15,303 nt of DNA from CAMTWZ01 sp964412365 (GTDB taxonomy: Bacteria; Bacteroidota; Rhodothermia; Balneolales; HLUCCA01): positions 1-15,303 of the forward strand of contig CAYPOI010000063.1 in assembly GCA_964412365.1 (NCBI GenBank). Reading direction: 5' to 3'. Each line of letters opens with the position of its first letter. The stretch's first letter is position 1. Under the pieces are notes generated by a model. That model was not told where the DNA came from and did not search any database. It saw nothing but the letters and a program-made list of their open reading frames with translations. This document shows, in pieces, positions 1 through 6,335 of the stretch. The translations under genes and the position numbers were made by a program.

Positions 1-396
1 TTCATCCTCATTCAACATTCCGAATGTTTTCAGATCGTTCAGAATCATGAACACGAGTTGTTGAGGTCCGCCACTGTTCTTTTCAATGAAGTCTCGCGTG
101 GAAGGAACACCATCCACATGGGTTGCGATGCCTAACACGTTCAGTTCCACATCGGTGAGCGGATACCCATGCGACCCTTTCGTCAATAACGAGTCCCAGG
201 CCGGCTGAGAATAGGTGATCCCGAACCACCGTTTGGCTTCTTTGACCAGGCGGAATGTCACGGGACACCCATACAATTCTCCCGCTGGTGCGCGAACCGG
301 CTCACCTCTCGACCGATACAACGACACGAGTGTCGCTAGGTCGAATTGGTGAAGATTAGGAGGGTAGTGGAAGTATTGCTCGGATCTCTTGATCAT
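1..396 (-). CDS. Unrecognised protein, 3' end outside window
   Basis: I do not recognise this protein. A frame open from the ATG at 396-394 runs without a stop through position 1, giving 132 residues of a longer protein that begins MIKRSEQYFHYPP. It contains LYGCPVTFRLVKEAKRWFG around residues 42-60 and ELNVLGIATHVDGVPSTRDF around 84-103. The composition is mixed and globular, with no membrane segment or signal peptide; the stretch from about residue 83 reads like alternating short helices. The start lies 9 bp after the topA stop on the same strand, so it is probably cotranscribed with topA and the peroxiredoxin gene. The ATG was chosen because it is the first in-frame one after the topA stop. 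No obvious Shine-Dalgarno sequence precedes it. The existence of the gene is well supported by the long open frame, its sense-like composition and the tight spacing; its function is unknown. Confidence 0.75.
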   Translation of the reverse strand, partial: MIKRSEQYFHYPPNLHQFDLATLVSLYRSRGEPVRAPAGELYGCPVTFRLVKEAKRWFGITYSQPAWDSLLTKGSHGYPLTDVELNVLGIATHVDGVPSTRDFIEKNSGGPQQLVFMILNDLKTFGMLNEDE

Positions 397-405
397 GGGT
401 GCGGA

Positions 406-2970
406 TCAGCCTTTGGCCTTTTCCGCAATATACCCCAAGGCATCTTCCAAGGTCAACGCTTCAGGGTCCGTTCCCTTCTTCAAACTGATGTTCGACTTCC
501 CGTATTTGATGTACGGACCATAACGACCGTTCAACACCTGAATCGGTGTTTTCTGATCCGGACCCACGCCGAGCTCCTTCGCCGGAAGCGCCGCTGTCGC
601 CCCGCGACCACGTCCAGCGCTTTTCGGTTCCGCCAACAAGGCCACGGCACGGGCCAAATCAATCGTCAAGACATCATCGGTCTTGGCCAGCGATTTGAAC
701 GCGCCATCATGAACGACATACGGACCAAACCTACCGACGCCGGCTTTCACCTCTTTCTCCGTATCCGGATGCTTGCCCAGTGAGCGCGGCAATTCGAGAA
801 GTTTAATGGCCATCTCGCGCGTCACGTCTTCCGGTTTCATGCCTTTCAGCAAGGAAGCACGCTTGGGCTTCTTATTGTCGTCCGTCACCAGTCCGAGCTG
901 GACATATGGACCGAACCGCCCATCCAGCACATACATTTCTTCGCCGGTAACGGGATCGGTTCCCAATGTCTGTGGACCGTCTTCCGCACGACCGACCAAT
1001 GATTTGATGCCTTGCATCGTCAGTTCGCCCGGCAACATGCTCACCGGCAGGCTCACTTTTTTGGATTCGCCATTGTCGCTGAATTGCACATACGGACCGA
1101 ATTTCCCGATCAGAATGTCCACCCCATCCAATCCTTCGATCGGAAGGTCCAATTTCTTGGCTTCGGCAGGAATGATCTGCGAATCTTGGCGATCCACCAT
1201 CGCACGCAATCCGGATTCGCCGCTATAATATTTCGTGAGATAGGCCACGCGGTTTTCTTTGCCGGTCGCGATCAGATCGAGGCGACTTTCCATATCGGAT
1301 GTGAACTGGATGTCCACCATATCCGGAAAATGCCGTTCCAGCAATTCCATCACCGCAAACGCAGTAAAAGTCGGTGCAAGGGCATTGCCTTCCTTCTGCA
1401 CGTATTTCCGGTCTTGGATGGTTTCGATGATGGTGGCGTAGGTCGACGGACGTCCTACACCTTCCTTCTCCAATTCCTTCACCAAGCTGGCTTCCGTGAA
1501 GCGTGCCGGTGGTTTCGTGGCATGCTCAAGGGCATCCATCGATTTGCAGGTCAATGGATCTTTTGCAGCCAACTTCGGAAGCGGCTTGTCTTGGTCTTCG
1601 AGCTCTGCTGCGGGATCATCCGATCCTTCAACATAGGCTCTGAAGAAGCCAGGAAACAGAATTTCCTTACCTGTCGCTTTGAACAGGGCTTTGTCTTCTT
1701 TCGCTTCAGCCAGAATAACTGCTGTTGTGAACGCGATTTTCGCAGGAGCCATTTGTGTGGCGATGGTCCGCTTCCAAATCAGGTCATACAATTTCAGTTC
1801 GCGTCCGGAAAGACCGCTGGTGGATGGCAGCTTGAACGCGCTTCCGGCCGGACGAATGGCTTCGTGCGCTTCCTGAGCACCTTTGGATTTGGTCGCATAG
1901 GTTCGGACCTGATCACTCAAATATTCTATCCCATACATGGACTCAACCGCGCTGCGCGAAGCGGAAATCGCCTGTGCGGAAAGGTTCGTCGAATCGGTCC
2001 GCATATAGGTGATGAATCCTTCCTCATATAATTTCTGAGCCGTGCGCATGGTGTCTTTGGCCGACATCCCGAACTTGCGGTTGGCTTCCTGTTGCAAGGT
2101 CGACGTTGTGAACGGCGCGAACGGCTGACGTGTCTGCGTGTTGGTCTCGACCGACTGAACAGCCCAGGAACCGGCTTTCAATGCATCGCGAAGGGCGTTG
2201 GCATGGGTCTCATCCAACAAGACCACTTGCTGTGGCTTGGATAATTTCCCGGTGGATTCATCAAAATCCTTACCGGTCGCAAGACGTTTTCCATTCAGTT
2301 CCGACAATTCGGCGGTGAACGGTTTGCTTCCGCCGGATGTGAGCAGATGCGCTTTCAAATCCCAGTACGAACCGGAGCGGAAGCGCATGCGGTCGCGCTC
2401 GCGCTGAACAATGAGTTCAACGGCAACGGATTGTACGCGTCCGGCCGACAAGCCCGGTGCGATTTTCTTCCATAACAGAGGCGATACCGTGTACCCAGCC
2501 AGGCGATCGAGCACGCGACGGGTTTCCTGGGCATCGACCAAATTCATGTCGATCTCGCGGAAATTCTGCAGCGCGCCTTTAATCGCTTCTTGCGTGATTT
2601 CATGAAACACCATTCGTTTCACCGGAATCTTGGGCTTCAAGACTTCGCGGATGTGCCAGGCGATGCCCTCGCCCTCACGGTCTTCGTCGGTCGCGAGAAT
2701 GAGTTCGTCGGCTTTCTCGGTCAATTCTTTCAGACGCGACACCACTTTCTTCTTTTCCGATGAAATCACATACAATGGCTCGAATTCGTCGTCGGTGTTG
2801 ATCCCGAGATTCGCCCATTTCATTTTCTTGAACTTGGCCGGGATCTCCGCGGCGCTAGCCGGAAGGTCACGGATGTGGCCATAGGATGAATCCACAACGT
2901 ACCCGTCGGGAAGAAACTTCCGGATGGTTTTGGCCTTGGTGGGCGATTCTACAATAACAACTCGTTTCAT
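406..2970 (-). CDS. topA: DNA topoisomerase I (type IA)
   Basis: Type IA topoisomerase that relaxes negative supercoils in the cytoplasm by transient single-strand cleavage. The 854-residue frame has an N-terminal Toprim domain: VVIVESPTKAKTI with the conserved Glu at residue 8, and the acidic triad in TDEDREGE at 94-101 (D95, D97, E99). The cleavage domain contains EEGFITYMRTDS with the catalytic tyrosine at 322. EKEGVGRPSTYATII follows at about 501-515. The C-terminus carries four GxxGPYxxx repeats at about 622, 684, 746 and 815, the Toprim C-terminal repeat type, and no Cys4 zinc fingers, unlike E. coli TopA. Length is normal for this repeat-tailed form. The start ATG at 2970-2968 sits directly before the Toprim motif. 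It lies 13 bp after the peroxiredoxin stop and 9 bp before the next gene, suggesting one transcript. Identity is close to certain. Confidence 0.98.
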   Translation of the reverse strand: MKRVVIVESPTKAKTIRKFLPDGYVVDSSYGHIRDLPASAAEIPAKFKKMKWANLGINTDDEFEPLYVISSEKKKVVSRLKELTEKADELILATDEDREGEGIAWHIREVLKPKIPVKRMVFHEITQEAIKGALQNFREIDMNLVDAQETRRVLDRLAGYTVSPLLWKKIAPGLSAGRVQSVAVELIVQRERDRMRFRSGSYWDLKAHLLTSGGSKPFTAELSELNGKRLATGKDFDESTGKLSKPQQVVLLDETHANALRDALKAGSWAVQSVETNTQTRQPFAPFTTSTLQQEANRKFGMSAKDTMRTAQKLYEEGFITYMRTDSTNLSAQAISASRSAVESMYGIEYLSDQVRTYATKSKGAQEAHEAIRPAGSAFKLPSTSGLSGRELKLYDLIWKRTIATQMAPAKIAFTTAVILAEAKEDKALFKATGKEILFPGFFRAYVEGSDDPAAELEDQDKPLPKLAAKDPLTCKSMDALEHATKPPARFTEASLVKELEKEGVGRPSTYATIIETIQDRKYVQKEGNALAPTFTAFAVMELLERHFPDMVDIQFTSDMESRLDLIATGKENRVAYLTKYYSGESGLRAMVDRQDSQIIPAEAKKLDLPIEGLDGVDILIGKFGPYVQFSDNGESKKVSLPVSMLPGELTMQGIKSLVGRAEDGPQTLGTDPVTGEEMYVLDGRFGPYVQLGLVTDDNKKPKRASLLKGMKPEDVTREMAIKLLELPRSLGKHPDTEKEVKAGVGRFGPYVVHDGAFKSLAKTDDVLTIDLARAVALLAEPKSAGRGRGATAALPAKELGVGPDQKTPIQVLNGRYGPYIKYGKSNISLKKGTDPEALTLEDALGYIAEKAKG

Positions 2971-2983
2971 CGGGTCTCAACAA

Positions 2984-3448
2984 TCAGATCAGAGCCAGCA
3001 ATTCTGCGGCGTGGTTTTCGGCGTCTACTTTTTCGATGATCCCTTTCACGGTTCCGTTGGCATCGAACACATAAGCGGAGCGGGTCGGACCCATGTATTT
3101 CTTGCCGTACATGCTTTTCTCTATCAATGAATCTGTAGCCTGCGCAAATTGCATGTCGGGATCGGAGACTAAGATATAGGTTATTCCCAGCTTTTGGGCA
3201 TACTTCGTGAGCTTGCTGCCCGACTCTTTGCCGATGGAGATGATGGTCACTCCTTTTTTAGCGAACGCATCGGCATGCGCCACAAGGCTTTCGTTCTGAA
3301 CGTCGCATACGCTGGTATTGCATTTCATGAAAACGGTGACCACCGTCGGACCGGTGATGAGATCACGAAATGGTACGAGTTTCGTTTCGCCGTTGATGAT
3401 GGCTTTGACAGGGAAGGAGAGGTTTGGGGTTGTTCCTGGGGAAATCAT
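2984..3448 (-). CDS. Atypical peroxiredoxin (AhpC/TSA, Bcp-like)
   Basis: A 154-residue thioredoxin-fold protein of the AhpC/TSA/Bcp group, which reduces hydrogen peroxide or organic hydroperoxides with a peroxidatic cysteine. TVVTVFMKCNTSVCD at 35-49 aligns with the PxxxTxxC signature: T45 and C48 are the expected Thr and peroxidatic Cys. The family Pro at minus 7 is Met41, and an additional Cys43 lies at minus 5. I confirmed these codons from the bases at 3305-3328. A conserved-type Arg occurs in PTRSAYVFDANG near residue 122. The frame is open upstream to an ATG at 3553, but those 35 codons are translated repeat DNA, so MISPGTTPNLSFPV at 3448 is the likely start. No signal peptide is seen, so it is probably cytoplasmic. 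It precedes topA by 13 bp. The altered active-site motif could mean a non-peroxidase, redoxin-like role. Confidence 0.85.
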   Translation of the reverse strand: MISPGTTPNLSFPVKAIINGETKLVPFRDLITGPTVVTVFMKCNTSVCDVQNESLVAHADAFAKKGVTIISIGKESGSKLTKYAQKLGITYILVSDPDMQFAQATDSLIEKSMYGKKYMGPTRSAYVFDANGTVKGIIEKVDAENHAAELLALI

Positions 3449-3459
3449 GGGGATAGAAT

Positions 3460-3479
3460 GTTGAAGGTTGAAGGTTGAG
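3460..3479. repeat. GTTGAAG heptamer tandem repeat (about 3 units)
   Basis: Units begin at 3460, 3467 and 3474 (GTTGAAG, GTTGAAG, GTTGAG). The array lies 11 bp upstream of the chosen peroxiredoxin start, in its presumed leader, and abuts one arm of the long inverted repeat. Confidence 0.75.
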
Positions 3480-3492
3480 CCGCTGACGCGGC

Positions 3493-3540
3493 GATGAAAA
3501 GATGAAGAGATGAAAGGACGAAATGACGAAATGACGAAGA
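3493..3540. repeat. Octamer tandem array, consensus GAYGAAAD (6 units)
   Basis: Six head-to-tail octamers start at 3493, 3501, 3509, 3517, 3525 and 3533. The first three carry GATGAA and the last three GACGAA, so the array seems to have two blocks that spread separately. It fills most of the loop between the arms of the long inverted repeat. Confidence 0.8.
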
Positions 3541-3595
3541 GCGTTCCCTTCATCGCTTGATCGCCGCGTCAGCGGCTTTCATCCTTTCATCTTTC

Positions 3596-4717
3596 CTAAC
3601 CGAGCGCTTGCTCCAAGTCCTGAACCAAATCATCGATATGTTCCAGGCCGACGGAGAGTCGCACCAGGTTGGGCGGCGTGGGCGATCCTTCACCTTCACT
3701 GGAGAGCCGATGCTCCCACGTGCTTTCCACCCCGCCGAGACTGGTCGCTCTATGTATAAGGCGGGATTTCGCGATTCCTTTCAACGTTTGTTCCTGATTT
3801 CCCATAAATAAAAAGGAAACCATCGCTCCGAAGCCGGTCATTTGCCTCAAAACCACGTCGTATCCTTGCGCGGAGGGCAGTCCGGGATAAAACACCTTTT
3901 CGATGGTAGGCAAATCGTTCAGGAATTTGGCCACAGCCATCGCATTCGCCTCGTGCGCTTTCATCCGGACCGGCAAGGTTTTGATGCTTCGAACCAACAT
4001 CCAACTGTCGAATGGTGAGGATATGCCACCTATCTGCTGCTGATTGGAGCGGATACGATGCGCGAATTCATCCTTGGTTTTGCATATCACGACACCGTTG
4101 AGAATGTCCGAATGTCCGCTCAAATACTTCGACGCCGAGTGCATCACCACATCCGCACCCAACTCGAATGGACGCTGGAAAATGGGCGTCGCCCAGGTAT
4201 TGTCTACTGCGATGATGATCTCCGGCGCCAACTCTCGCATCGCGCGGATGTCGGTGATCAGAAGCATCGGGTTGGATGGGGTTTCAAGCCACAGGAGTTT
4301 CGTGTTCGGACGGATATGGGACACGAACTCGGCTGGGTTTGTGGCATCGGCGTAGGTCGCCGTGAGGCCCCAGCGCTTCAAAAAGCCATTTAGAAGCACC
4401 CGGGTTCCGTGATACACATCACGGCAGACGACGACATGATCTCCGGGATCGAGCGCTTGGAAAATAGCGGCAATGGCCGCGATGCCCGAGGCGAAGCCCA
4501 TCGCCGTTTCGCCCCCTTCGAGAGCCGACATCACCGCTTCGAACTCGTTCCGGTTCGGGTTGGCGAAGCGCGCATACGCGGTGGAACCGGGACCGCGGTT
4601 CAACCCGGTGTCGGGGTGGGTCCATACCGTAGACGTCTGAAGCGGCGGGTTGATGGATTGATTGGGCCCATGCGCGGAATAAGCGGCATGGATGGCGAGG
4701 GTTTCGATTTTGGACAT
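3596..4717 (-). CDS. PLP-dependent trans-sulfuration enzyme (Cys/Met metabolism family)
   Basis: A 373-residue fold-type I PLP enzyme of the family of cystathionine gamma-synthase, cystathionine beta-lyase, cystathionine gamma-lyase and methionine gamma-lyase, cytoplasmic and involved in sulfur amino acid metabolism. Visible signatures are the Tyr/Arg phosphate-binding pair in STAYARFANPN (Y48, R50), the glycine-rich FASGIAAIAA at 75-84, the PLP-ring Asp in VDNTWATP (D172), the Schiff-base lysine in HSASKYLSGHSD (K197), and the C-terminal substrate-carboxylate region RLSVGLEHIDDL near 353-364. Length is slightly shorter than the usual 380-400. The start at 4717 directly precedes SKIETLAIHAAYS, the normal N-terminus. 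It is divergent from spmA across a heptamer-repeat leader and lies 147 bp upstream of the peroxiredoxin gene. The sequence does not let me choose between lyase and synthase activities. Confidence 0.95.
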   Translation of the reverse strand: MSKIETLAIHAAYSAHGPNQSINPPLQTSTVWTHPDTGLNRGPGSTAYARFANPNRNEFEAVMSALEGGETAMGFASGIAAIAAIFQALDPGDHVVVCRDVYHGTRVLLNGFLKRWGLTATYADATNPAEFVSHIRPNTKLLWLETPSNPMLLITDIRAMRELAPEIIIAVDNTWATPIFQRPFELGADVVMHSASKYLSGHSDILNGVVICKTKDEFAHRIRSNQQQIGGISSPFDSWMLVRSIKTLPVRMKAHEANAMAVAKFLNDLPTIEKVFYPGLPSAQGYDVVLRQMTGFGAMVSFLFMGNQEQTLKGIAKSRLIHRATSLGGVESTWEHRLSSEGEGSPTPPNLVRLSVGLEHIDDLVQDLEQALG

Positions 4718-4749
4718 GGGATCGGGAATCGGGAATCAGGAATCGGTGA
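4718..4749. repeat. GGGAATC heptamer array, left copy
   Basis: Imperfect GGGAATC units begin immediately after the start codon of the PLP-enzyme gene, so that its transcript leader carries about four GATTCCC-type units ending at the ATG. The array is inverted relative to the one at 4861-4886, so both divergent genes have the same pyrimidine-rich units in mRNA sense. Confidence 0.85.
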
Positions 4750-4773
4750 AGAGGTATCGAATGCTAAAGATAC

Positions 4774-4806
4774 GGTAGTCGGTAATTGGTAATTTGTAGT
4801 TGGTGG
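4774..4806. repeat. GGTARTT heptamer tandem array
   Basis: Units start at 4774 (GGTAGTC), 4781 (GGTAATT), 4788 (GGTAATT), 4795 (TGTAGTT) and 4802 (GGTGG, partial). This is a third sequence with a 7-bp period, lying between the two GGGAATC arrays in the divergent spacer. The rest of that spacer (4807-4860) is AT-rich and probably holds one or both promoters; TATACT at 4848-4853 could be a -10 box for spmA, but no convincing -35 box accompanies it. Confidence 0.75.
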
Positions 4807-4860
4807 AAGACGGGTCTATACAACGTGAGAGAATTTGTATACTCCGTTCTGTTTATTTTT

Positions 4861-4886
4861 CCCGATTCCCGATTCCCGATTCCCGC
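4861..4886. repeat. GATTCCC heptamer array, right copy
   Basis: CCCGATTCCC followed by two further GATTCCC units and a trailing GC. It is the reverse complement of the array at 4718-4749 and lies 17 bp upstream of the chosen spmA start. Together the two form an inverted repeat of about 24 bp with one or two mismatches around a loop of roughly 115 bp. Confidence 0.85.
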
Positions 4887-4903
4887 TCACTGATTTCCCA
4901 CTT

Positions 4904-5782
4904 ATGCTCAACTACATCTTCGGCGGCATGATCGTGATCAGCCTGGTGTTCGCACTAGGGCAGGATTTTTACGATCTGCAGGCGAACACATGGAACAATG
5001 GCGAAACCATCCGCCTCGAGGTGGTCACCTTTGGCATGGATGTCCGTTTTCGGGTGGATGGAGATTCTACGGTGCATCGGGGCGATTGGCGTCCGGATGG
5101 GGAAGAGGCCGAATTGGTAGTGCCGGTGAGCGCCGATTTGCCCGCGCGTTGGCGGGATGTGGCGGCGAATCAAGAAAGTTCGCGCAAGCAGGAACTTCGC
5201 TTGGTGGCGAGTCGGGTGGGTGATGGCGCATTGGACGTCACGTTGCCTACGGTTCGGTATGTGAAACTTCGCGCCATCACGAAAGCGGCGTTCGACATGG
5301 CCGAAACAGCCGTGACCTTGGCGCTCGGGCTGATTGGCGTGATGGCTTTATGGCTCGGACTGATGCAAATCGCGGAGAAATCCGGTGTGATTCGATTTGT
5401 CGTGAAAGCCGTGCATCCGTTCATGAAGAAACTGTTCCCATCGTTGCCGGCCGATCACCCAGCACTGGGGATGATCTCGCTCAACTTGGCGGCGAACGTA
5501 TTGGGTTTGGGGAACGCAGCCACGCCGATGGGACTCAAAGCCATGGAAGAACTTCAGGAATTGAATGACGATAAAGAAACCGCATCCGATCCGATGATCA
5601 TGTTCTTAGCGCTGAACACATCGAGCGTTCAGATTCTTCCGCCGGTGACATTGGTCGCCTTGATGGGACTCAAAGTGAATGAATTGTTCTTCTCCATCCT
5701 CATCGCCACCATGTTTTCGACCGTTGCGGCGATCATCGCCGTGAAGTGGTTCGAAGCGCGTACAAGGAGGGCAACCGCATGA
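4904..5782 (+). CDS. spmA: SpmA-like membrane protein, nucleoside-recognition/Gate domain
   Basis: A 292-residue integral membrane protein of the SpmA family (nucleoside recognition, or Gate, domain). In Bacillus SpmA and SpmB are needed for spore-core dehydration; outside spore formers their role is unknown. The first membrane segment is at residues 3-20. A soluble stretch of about 100 residues (25-125), rich in beta-type sequence such as ETIRLEVVTFGMDVRF, follows. The usual SpmA core then begins with AETAVTLALGLIGVMALW. Hallmarks are DHPALGMISLNLAANVLG at 184-201, LGNAATPMGLKAMEEL at 202-217 and FLALNTSSVQILP at 234-246. The frame is open from 4835, but the additional 23 residues are translated GATTCCC repeats, so ATG 4904 (MLNYIFGG) was chosen. 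Its stop overlaps the spmB start in ATGA, so the two are coupled. Bacillus SpmA is under 200 residues; the inserted domain explains the difference. Confidence 0.93.
   Translation: MLNYIFGGMIVISLVFALGQDFYDLQANTWNNGETIRLEVVTFGMDVRFRVDGDSTVHRGDWRPDGEEAELVVPVSADLPARWRDVAANQESSRKQELRLVASRVGDGALDVTLPTVRYVKLRAITKAAFDMAETAVTLALGLIGVMALWLGLMQIAEKSGVIRFVVKAVHPFMKKLFPSLPADHPALGMISLNLAANVLGLGNAATPMGLKAMEELQELNDDKETASDPMIMFLALNTSSVQILPPVTLVALMGLKVNELFFSILIATMFSTVAAIIAVKWFEARTRRATA
5764..5770 (+). promoter_or_regulatory. Strong Shine-Dalgarno sequence for spmB
   Basis: AAGGAGG ends 8 bp before the ATG at 5779. It lies inside the last codons of spmA and decides the spmB start over the upstream in-frame candidate at 5746. 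It is the only textbook ribosome-binding site I see in the window. Confidence 0.85.
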
Positions 5783-6309
5783 TGGGATTGAACCTGATAT
5801 CCGTGTTTGTGCTCCCGTTGCTGATCGTGGGAATCGTGCTGTATGGCATGATCCGCAAGGTGAAGGTGTATGAGGAGTTTGTGGTGGGGGCGAAGGAAGG
5901 ATTTGAGATCGCCGTCCGCATCATTCCGTATTTAGTTGGGATTTTGTTCGCAATTGGGATGTTTCGGGCAAGCGGCGCGTTGGATTTCATGCTGATCGGG
6001 CTCAAGCCGCTGCTTGGGTGGGTGGGTTTCCCGGCGGAAGTTCTGCCCATGGCGCTCATTCGTCCGCTGACGGGAAGCGGATCCGTAGGCGTTTTGGCCG
6101 ACATGATCGCGACGTACGGTGAAGAATCCATCTATGTGAAAATGGCGGCAACCATGTTCGGAAGCACCGAAACCACGTTCTATGTGATCGCCGTGTATTT
6201 CGGGGCTGTGGGTGTGAAGCGGGTTCGCTATGCGGTAACAGTCGGCCTGATCGCCGATTTCGTCGGTGCTTGCGCCGCAGTGGCGGTATGTTGGTGGTTG
6301 TTCGGGTGA
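5779..6309 (+). CDS. spmB: SpmB-like membrane protein, nucleoside-recognition/Gate domain
   Basis: A 176-residue membrane protein partnering SpmA. Characteristic motifs are LIRPLTGSGSVGVLADMI at about residues 94-111 and FGSTETTFYVIAVYFGAVGV at about 127-146, both typical of SpmB. Hydrophobic segments lie near 6-24, 46-60, 128-146 and 155-175. The length agrees with the usual 170-180 residues. The start ATG at 5779 overlaps the spmA stop (ATGA) and follows a strong Shine-Dalgarno sequence; a second ATG at 5782 is equally possible. Translation is therefore coupled to spmA, consistent with a two-subunit complex in the cytoplasmic membrane. The substrate or function outside sporulation is not established, and nothing else in the window points to sporulation. 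Downstream, 26 bp after the stop, begins the first copy of the TGTCCGCAAGT element family. Confidence 0.95.
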   Translation: MMGLNLISVFVLPLLIVGIVLYGMIRKVKVYEEFVVGAKEGFEIAVRIIPYLVGILFAIGMFRASGALDFMLIGLKPLLGWVGFPAEVLPMALIRPLTGSGSVGVLADMIATYGEESIYVKMAATMFGSTETTFYVIAVYFGAVGVKRVRYAVTVGLIADFVGACAAVAVCWWLFG

Positions 6310-6335
6310 TGAATTTGTTATTAATACCATGTTAG

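Larger units (their letters stand above)
3449..3595. repeat. Repeat-filled spacer with long inverted repeat (REP-like hairpins)
   Basis: The 147 bp between the PLP enzyme and the peroxiredoxin are almost entirely repetitive. An 18-bp perfect inverted repeat, AGCCGCTGACGCGGCGAT, lies at 3478-3495 and, reverse-complemented, at 3560-3577. With four mismatches the match extends inward to about 32 bp per arm. Each arm also contains its own small hairpin, GCCGC-TGAC-GCGGC. The pair would form a very strong stem in the minus-strand transcript and might attenuate or process the message, but no U-run marks it as a standard terminator. Inside the loop are octamer repeats and outside one arm heptamer repeats, listed separately. 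The arrangement resembles paired REP sequences (two GC-rich palindromes in inverted orientation), but I do not recognise the family and see no RAYT transposase. Confidence 0.8.

Noticed and set aside
83..268. Short minus-strand open frame near the left edge
   Set aside because: It overlaps, in another frame, the longer frame 396 to 1 that starts just after topA and has a more protein-like composition.
1012..2031. Open frame of 339 codons on the plus strand opposite topA
   Set aside because: It lies wholly antisense to a strongly supported topA, has no recognisable motif, and its His/Phe/Arg-rich composition is what reversed coding sequence gives.
3449..3553. Upstream extension of the peroxiredoxin to an ATG at 3553
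   Set aside because: The 35 additional codons translate the octamer, heptamer and hairpin repeats; the family N-terminus begins at 3448.
4718..4903. SAM or other riboswitch before the Cys/Met-metabolism gene
   Set aside because: The leader is short and filled with heptamer repeats; no conserved riboswitch core or terminator is visible.
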